From DATFKA01 sp042095835 (GTDB taxonomy: Bacteria; Bacteroidota; Bacteroidia; Chitinophagales; Saprospiraceae), in the NCBI GenBank assembly GCA_042095835.1, contig JBELML010000022.1, forward strand, positions 1-60,336: 60,336 bases of DNA, written 5' to 3'. The position numbers and the translations under genes are program-made. A model generated the notes under the pieces. The model was not told the origin of the DNA, searched no databases, and saw only the letters and a list, made by a program, of their open reading frames with translations. Below, in pieces: positions 56,009 to 60,336 of the stretch; position 1 is the first letter of the stretch, and every line of letters starts with the position of its first letter.

Positions 56009-56067
56009 TGTCGAATGATGCGGTGATGTAATATTTTAGTGATGTCTACCTGCCGTAGCTTAGGTAA

Positions 56068-57897
56068 TTACAAATATCCTTGCGCCTGTAAATTAAACAA
56101 TTCAGCATATTTTCCTTCTTTTGCGAGTAACTCTTCGTGAGAACCTAGCTCTAATAGTTGTCCATTTTCCAGGAAGAGGATGCGATCAGCCATACGTACG
56201 GTGGAGAATCTATGAGAAATCAACACTGCACTTTTCCCTTGGATTAAATCTGCAAACCGCACAAACACCTCATGTTCAGCTCTAGCATCTAGAGCGGCTG
56301 TGGGTTCGTCGAGGATCAGCATCTGGGCATCGCGCATATAAGCTCTTGCCAGCGCTATTTTCTGCCATTGGCCGCCCGATAGTTCGAGACCATCTTTAAA
56401 TCGTTTGCCGAGAAATTGTTCATACTTTTCGGGCAAAGTTTCGATGACGTATTCGGCTAGGCTCTTTTGAGCGGCCGTTTCTATAGGCTCCATATTATCT
56501 ACTTGATCAATACTCCCGATGGCGATATTTTCTCGGACTTTCAGCTGAAAGCGCACAAAATCCTGAAAGATGATGCCTACGTTGTTCCGTAAGGTGTCGA
56601 GCTCGATATCTCTAAGATCAATCCCATCTACCAGAATTCTACCTTCGGTGGGTTCATACAATCGAGCTAGGAGTTTTACTAAAGTGGTTTTCCCTGCTCC
56701 ATTTTCGCCAACTAAGGCCATTTTTTCTCCTGGATTAATATGAAAAGATAAATGCCGGATAGCCCATTGATCGGTCCCAGGATACTTGAATCCCACATTC
56801 TCGAAGGTAAAGCCTTGTTGAATTGTTGCAGGGAAGGGCTTACTTTCCTTTTTGGAGATAATCGTTGGTTGGATGTCAAAAAAGTCGAATAGGTCTTGCA
56901 AATACATGGCGCTATCGGTGATTCGCGAAAAGCGTCCCATGATACCCTGTAGCATATTTCTCATTCGACTAAAAGAACCCGTTAAGAAGGTCAAAGTACC
57001 CAAAGTGATCGCTCCGTTGATAGTCTGAACTGCAATGACCACATAGGCCAAGTAATAAGCAAAGGTTCCCACCACCGCGAGCAGACTACCTATAAAGGTT
57101 CTTTGGATGGCAATCTTTCTGTTTTCTTTATAATACTGATCTGCTAAATGATAAAATCGCTTAGCTAGGAAGTCGGAGAGATTAAAGACTTTGACCTCTT
57201 TGGCCGTCGTGTCACTGGCTCCGATATATCGCAAATAATCCAGTTCTCTGCGTTGGGGTGTCCAAGCTCTGGTCAAAGAATACACCTTCTGGTTAAAATA
57301 AGTCTCTCCTAAAAAGGCGGGGATGACTGCAATGATCAAAATGAGGATCAACCAAGGATTAAAAAAGACCAGACCTGCGCCTAGAAACAAAATAGTGATG
57401 ATATCCTGAAATTGTTGCAGCGTCTGGGACATCAAGGCGGTACGGCCCGTAGTTTGGCGCCTCGCTCTTTCTAATTTATCATAAAAAACAGGGTTTTCAA
57501 ATTGGTACATATCCAGTTTGGCTGCGTGCTCAATCAGCTTCATGGAGGTATTATTAGCGAATAGATCGCCTAGCAAGGTCTCTGTTAGGGCTATCCCTCT
57601 ACTAATCAGGTCAGAAAAAATAGCCAAGCCCAACTCAATACCTAACAAAGTCCAAAGGTAGCGCGCTTCAGACATGGGGTCCGACAGGTCGATCAAGCGC
57701 ACGACTTCATCAATGATTTCTTTTCCTACATATAGCATCAATAAGGGGATGACTGATTTTACCAACCTCAGCATCATATTCCCTAATGCCAAACGTTTGT
57801 CTGTTTGCCAAATTAATTGGAAAAATGGTCTTAAGTTTCCGAGTGCCGCAAACTGTTCTTTTAATGATTTAGATTCTTTATCTCGATTTTTTGCCAT
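56068..57897 (-). CDS. ABC transporter, fused permease and ATPase (ABCB-type exporter)
   Basis: 609 residues. An N-terminal membrane domain of six helices (about 30-340) is followed by an ATPase with Walker A GENGAGKTTLVKLLA, Q-loop VGIIFQDFVRFQ, signature LSGGQWQKIALARAYM, Walker B MLILDEPTAALDARAE and switch histidine VLISHRFSTV. One half-transporter per gene means it works as a dimer. Exporters of this kind move lipids, peptides or drugs; the cargo is not evident. It is the first gene of a possible ABC-YyaL-porP unit. Confidence 0.92.
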   Translation of the reverse strand: MAKNRDKESKSLKEQFAALGNLRPFFQLIWQTDKRLALGNMMLRLVKSVIPLLMLYVGKEIIDEVVRLIDLSDPMSEARYLWTLLGIELGLAIFSDLISRGIALTETLLGDLFANNTSMKLIEHAAKLDMYQFENPVFYDKLERARRQTTGRTALMSQTLQQFQDIITILFLGAGLVFFNPWLILILIIAVIPAFLGETYFNQKVYSLTRAWTPQRRELDYLRYIGASDTTAKEVKVFNLSDFLAKRFYHLADQYYKENRKIAIQRTFIGSLLAVVGTFAYYLAYVVIAVQTINGAITLGTLTFLTGSFSRMRNMLQGIMGRFSRITDSAMYLQDLFDFFDIQPTIISKKESKPFPATIQQGFTFENVGFKYPGTDQWAIRHLSFHINPGEKMALVGENGAGKTTLVKLLARLYEPTEGRILVDGIDLRDIELDTLRNNVGIIFQDFVRFQLKVRENIAIGSIDQVDNMEPIETAAQKSLAEYVIETLPEKYEQFLGKRFKDGLELSGGQWQKIALARAYMRDAQMLILDEPTAALDARAEHEVFVRFADLIQGKSAVLISHRFSTVRMADRILFLENGQLLELGSHEELLAKEGKYAELFNLQAQGYL

Positions 57898-57982
57898 ATA
57901 ATAATATCAATGAATTAATTTCCTGATGGCCTTTATCATCTCTTGTCCCTCACTGGGAGAAATATTCCCCTCGAAAGCGGGT

Positions 57983-58035
57983 TTAGGAATGAGTCAATAA
58001 TAAATTAAACATCTTTATTAATGCCCCATTCCTTA
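57983..58035. repeat. Dispersed palindromic intergenic element, copy B
   Basis: 53 bases with inverted ends AGGAATG...CATTCCT, nearly identical to the copy at 51007-51064 apart from 5 fewer bases in the middle. It lies in the divergent gap between the ABC exporter and the helicase, in the same orientation as copy A. Confidence 0.7.
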
Positions 58036-58166
58036 GAGAAGAGAAGCCTAGGGTGAAATAGTTATATTTTACTTTTAAGCAAAGAAAACATTCTTAAACT
58101 TGAACGCTTATAGAATAAGTCCTGTTGATATGCAAACACATCAACTACACCGCAAAGTTTCATCCA

Positions 58167-60068
58167 ATGTCAGCATCTTTGAAAGGCTTTGACCAATTAC
58201 TAGAAGCCTTATTACTTGAAAAGCAGGCCGATCTAGAAAATTTCAAGGAAAAAATCCTGAAATTATCCCTACAAGAGCGTACCTCTTCTGGTGTCGCTTG
58301 GTATCCTTTAAATGTAATCAAAAAGGGCTATACGATTGGTGAGCGGGTTTTCATCACCGTTGAGCGGACAAAAAACTTGGATTCCCAGCATCGGTTTAGA
58401 TCGGGCAAACCTGTACGGCTTTTTACTATGCAATCCGTTAATGGCAAACCTGAGCAGAATGGCGTTATTTATTTTGTAAAAAGGAACAGGATGAAAATCA
58501 TCCTCAATAGTAAAGATGCACCGGAATGGCTAGGCCAAGGCTTACTAGGAGTCGATTTATTATTTGATGACCGCACCTATTTAGAAATGGAGAAAGCCTT
58601 GAAGCGAGTCATGAAAGCTAAAGGCGATCGATTAGCCGAACTACGAGATATCTTTCTAGGAAAGCAGCCACCTGCTTTTTATCCAGTCAACCATCCTCTT
58701 GAGCTTCCAGGTTTAAATCCTTCTCAGAATAATGCAGTCAACCAAATCAACCACTCTTCCGATGTGACTATTGTGCACGGCCCACCAGGTACTGGCAAAA
58801 CAACAACGATTGTACAGGCTATCAAACAATTAACAAAAACCGAACGCTGCGTACTAGTCACGGCTCCTAGTAATACAGCGGTAGACTTGATTACGGAACG
58901 TATTGCAATGGAAGGTCTGGTAGTGGTCCGAATCGGCAATATCTCCAGGGTGGATGAGAACGTGATCAATAACACCCTGGAAATGCGTATCTCAAGGCAC
59001 CCAGAGTCTAAAAACATCAAAAAACTAAAGGTCCAAGCTGCGGATAAACGTAAACAAGCTCAACGCTACAGACGCAAATTTGGAAGGGAAGAATCGATCG
59101 AAAGGAGACAAAACTACCAAGAAGCCAGAGAACTGATGGATTGGGCCAATCAACTAGAAACTCGTGTACTCGAGCAAATCCTTGAGAGCGCACAAGTCAT
59201 CACCTGTACCTTAATTGGCGCTGCTGATAAGGTATTGATGAATAAAAAGTTCCGAACAGTCATCATTGACGAGGCCGCACAGGCTTTAGAGCCCGCAAGT
59301 TGGGTTCCTATCCTAAAAGCATCAAGAGTCGTACTGACCGGCGATCCTTTCCAACTACCACCTACCGTAAAGTCTCGAAAAGCGTCCAAACAAGGCCTGG
59401 AAGTCACTTTGATTGAAAAAGCCATCCAGACGATACGCCCAATCTTCCTATTAGATACCCAATATAGGATGCACCAAACCATCATGAGTTTCTCTAATGA
59501 GCACTTTTATCAAGGCAAGCTCAAAGCGCACGAAAGTGTGGCTCTACACCAATTACCCATCGAGCAAAATGATCCTTTGATATTTATCGATACGGCAGGA
59601 AGTGGCTTTGAAGAAAAGGTCCATCACGCCTATAAAAGTCGCTACAATCCTGATGAATTTCAGATACTCTGCGAGCACCTACAACAACTCATCAAAAGCT
59701 ATGCTGGTATTGGTTTACCTTCCATAGCCATCATTTCGCCCTATAGAGAACAAGTTTTGCATATGCAAGACATCATCGATAATGATCCTACTTTCAGCGA
59801 ACTCCCCATTGTCGTCAATACTATCGATGGTTTTCAGGGCCAAGAGAAAGACGTGGTCTACATTTCCCTAGTTCGCTCCAATAGCAAAGGAGAGATTGGT
59901 TTCTTGAAAGACTATCGCCGAATTAATGTCGCTATGACTAGGGCCAAAAAACAACTGATTATTGTAGGAGACAGTGCCACTATCGGAGCAGATAAGTTCT
60001 ACATGGACTTGTTAGCACACTGTGAGGCTTTTGGTTCCTATCAGACAGCTTGGGATTATATGGCGTAG
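58167..60068 (+). CDS. IGHMBP2/SMUBP-2-like superfamily 1 helicase
   Basis: 633 residues from ATG 58167 (MSASLKGFDQLLEALLLEKQ); an in-frame TTG at 58125 is less likely. An N-terminal OB/beta-barrel region (about 40-140) is followed by the helicase core. Motif I is HGPPGTGKTTT near 205, motif Ia VTAPSNTAVD, motif II VIIDEAAQALE, motif III VVLTGDPFQLPPTV, motif IV-like LDTQYRMHQTIMSFSN, motif V VNTIDGFQGQEKDVVYIS and motif VI NVAMTRAKKQLIIVGD. The family unwinds DNA or RNA 5' to 3' in eukaryotes; the bacterial role is not settled. Isolated gene without defence-system neighbours. Confidence 0.93.
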   Translation: MSASLKGFDQLLEALLLEKQADLENFKEKILKLSLQERTSSGVAWYPLNVIKKGYTIGERVFITVERTKNLDSQHRFRSGKPVRLFTMQSVNGKPEQNGVIYFVKRNRMKIILNSKDAPEWLGQGLLGVDLLFDDRTYLEMEKALKRVMKAKGDRLAELRDIFLGKQPPAFYPVNHPLELPGLNPSQNNAVNQINHSSDVTIVHGPPGTGKTTTIVQAIKQLTKTERCVLVTAPSNTAVDLITERIAMEGLVVVRIGNISRVDENVINNTLEMRISRHPESKNIKKLKVQAADKRKQAQRYRRKFGREESIERRQNYQEARELMDWANQLETRVLEQILESAQVITCTLIGAADKVLMNKKFRTVIIDEAAQALEPASWVPILKASRVVLTGDPFQLPPTVKSRKASKQGLEVTLIEKAIQTIRPIFLLDTQYRMHQTIMSFSNEHFYQGKLKAHESVALHQLPIEQNDPLIFIDTAGSGFEEKVHHAYKSRYNPDEFQILCEHLQQLIKSYAGIGLPSIAIISPYREQVLHMQDIIDNDPTFSELPIVVNTIDGFQGQEKDVVYISLVRSNSKGEIGFLKDYRRINVAMTRAKKQLIIVGDSATIGADKFYMDLLAHCEAFGSYQTAWDYMA

Positions 60069-60092
60069 TTAACAGGTGTCGAATGACTAGTG

Positions 60093-60336
60093 TCAGGTGG
60101 TATGTGCTATGTATTATGTGTTATGTGGTTCAGGATTTCTATGTTTCCTATCTGCTCTATGTGGTTCAAAAAACCTTAAATGCCCTTATAATCCCTTATA
60201 TGGTTATGCATTATGTGGTATGTGGTATGTGTTATGTGCTATGTATCATGTGGTTCAGGGTATCTATGTTTCCTATCTGCTCTATGTGGTTCAAAAAACC
60301 TTAAATGCCCTTATAATCCCTTATATGGTTATGCAT
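60093..60336 (+). repeat. Tandem repeat of 125-base period at the window's right end
   Basis: Two copies of a unit containing TATGTGGTTCAGG, TTTCCTATCTGCTCTATGTG, GGTTCAAAAAACCTTAAATG and CCCTTATAATCCCTTATATG. Matching points are 125 bases apart (60126 against 60251), with only a few differences, and the second copy is cut by the window edge. Between and before the units are short TATGTG/TATGTATT words. An open frame through it is a by-product of the repeat, not a gene. Confidence 0.85.

Noticed and set aside
58167..60068. Helicase as part of an antiphage system
   Set aside because: Neighbours are an exporter and a repeat; there is no nuclease, methylase or sensor gene, and the protein is a plain IGHMBP2-type helicase.
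60050..60304. 84-codon frame at the right end
   Set aside because: It consists of the translated 125-base repeat (CYVLCIMWFR-type text) and overlaps the helicase end.
1..60336. tRNA or rRNA genes
   Set aside because: I looked for T-loop and acceptor-stem patterns and conserved rRNA words on both strands and saw none; a covariance-model scan would be decisive.

Overview
The window reads as a chromosomal segment of a free-living, probably marine or aquatic member of the phylum Bacteroidota, most like the Saprospiria (Lewinella/Saprospiraceae type). The basis is: SusC/SusD outer-membrane nutrient systems; gliding/type IX secretion genes (gldK-gldL-gldM-gldN and porP/sprF); secreted proteins with type A and type B T9SS sorting ends; an exbB-exbD-exbD-tonB-folC cluster; many lipoproteins; and promoter-like sequences of the Bacteroidota kind (TTG/TTTG upstream, TAnnTTTG at -7) with little Shine-Dalgarno signal. 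The genus assignment is inference. I see no rRNA or tRNA gene, phage, insertion sequence or CRISPR array.

Layout. 1-3 kb: end of an unidentified gene, then a DASS-type dicarboxylate transporter and an M20 amidohydrolase in one minus-strand operon. 3-4.5 kb: a scarred stretch with a broken four-helix membrane protein facing a GH65 glycosidase cut after about 100 residues, plus a small lipoprotein. 4.7-9.4 kb: a susC-susD operon with its own terminator. 9.9-16.2 kb: a vanadium haloperoxidase/PAP2-type lipoprotein, a DUF1080 (3-keto-disaccharide hydrolase) protein, a divergent DUF1080-PA14 lipoprotein and a sorbosone-dehydrogenase-like propeller fused to a cupredoxin; these look like a periplasmic sugar-oxidation group. 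16.2-26.3 kb: housekeeping and envelope genes (FKBP isomerase, ubiX, a thioredoxin-like protein, a secreted sugar dehydrogenase with T9SS tail, folC, TonB/ExbD/ExbD/ExbB, trmD). 26.5-34.4 kb: a small acidic membrane protein, a type B T9SS substrate, an orphan SusC-like receptor, the decayed relic of a second copy, a DUF3179 lipoprotein and a PorT-like barrel. 34.4-44.5 kb: three tandem 1,100-residue FG-GAP/VCBS-ASPIC/UnbV lipoproteins in one operon. 44.9-47.5 kb: a two-lobed aspartic protease with PDZ domain, then rplU and rpmA. 47.6-53.9 kb: gldN, gldM, gldL, gldK and porP. 53.9-60.1 kb: a YyaL-like protein, an ABC exporter and an IGHMBP2-type helicase, ending in a tandem repeat.

How the parts fit: ExbB/ExbD/TonB energise the SusC receptors. 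GldKLMN with PorP forms the secretion machine that would export the proteins with sorting tails encoded here. The SusCD, DUF1080, dehydrogenase, GH65 and VCBS genes point to scavenging of complex carbohydrate. Several loci show decay (GH65, second SusC, split membrane gene).

The most unusual observations are a ribosomal protein L27 carrying a long Pro/Ala linker and a helix-hairpin-helix domain that I remember on L21 in relatives; a trmD whose conserved first residues lie upstream of the only usable ATG with no standard start codon; a dispersed palindromic element; and a 100-N gap flanked by the same 55 bases, which looks like an assembly artefact. I did not find a convincing wholly new multi-gene system; the triple VCBS operon and the sugar-oxidation group are the best candidates for undescribed biology.
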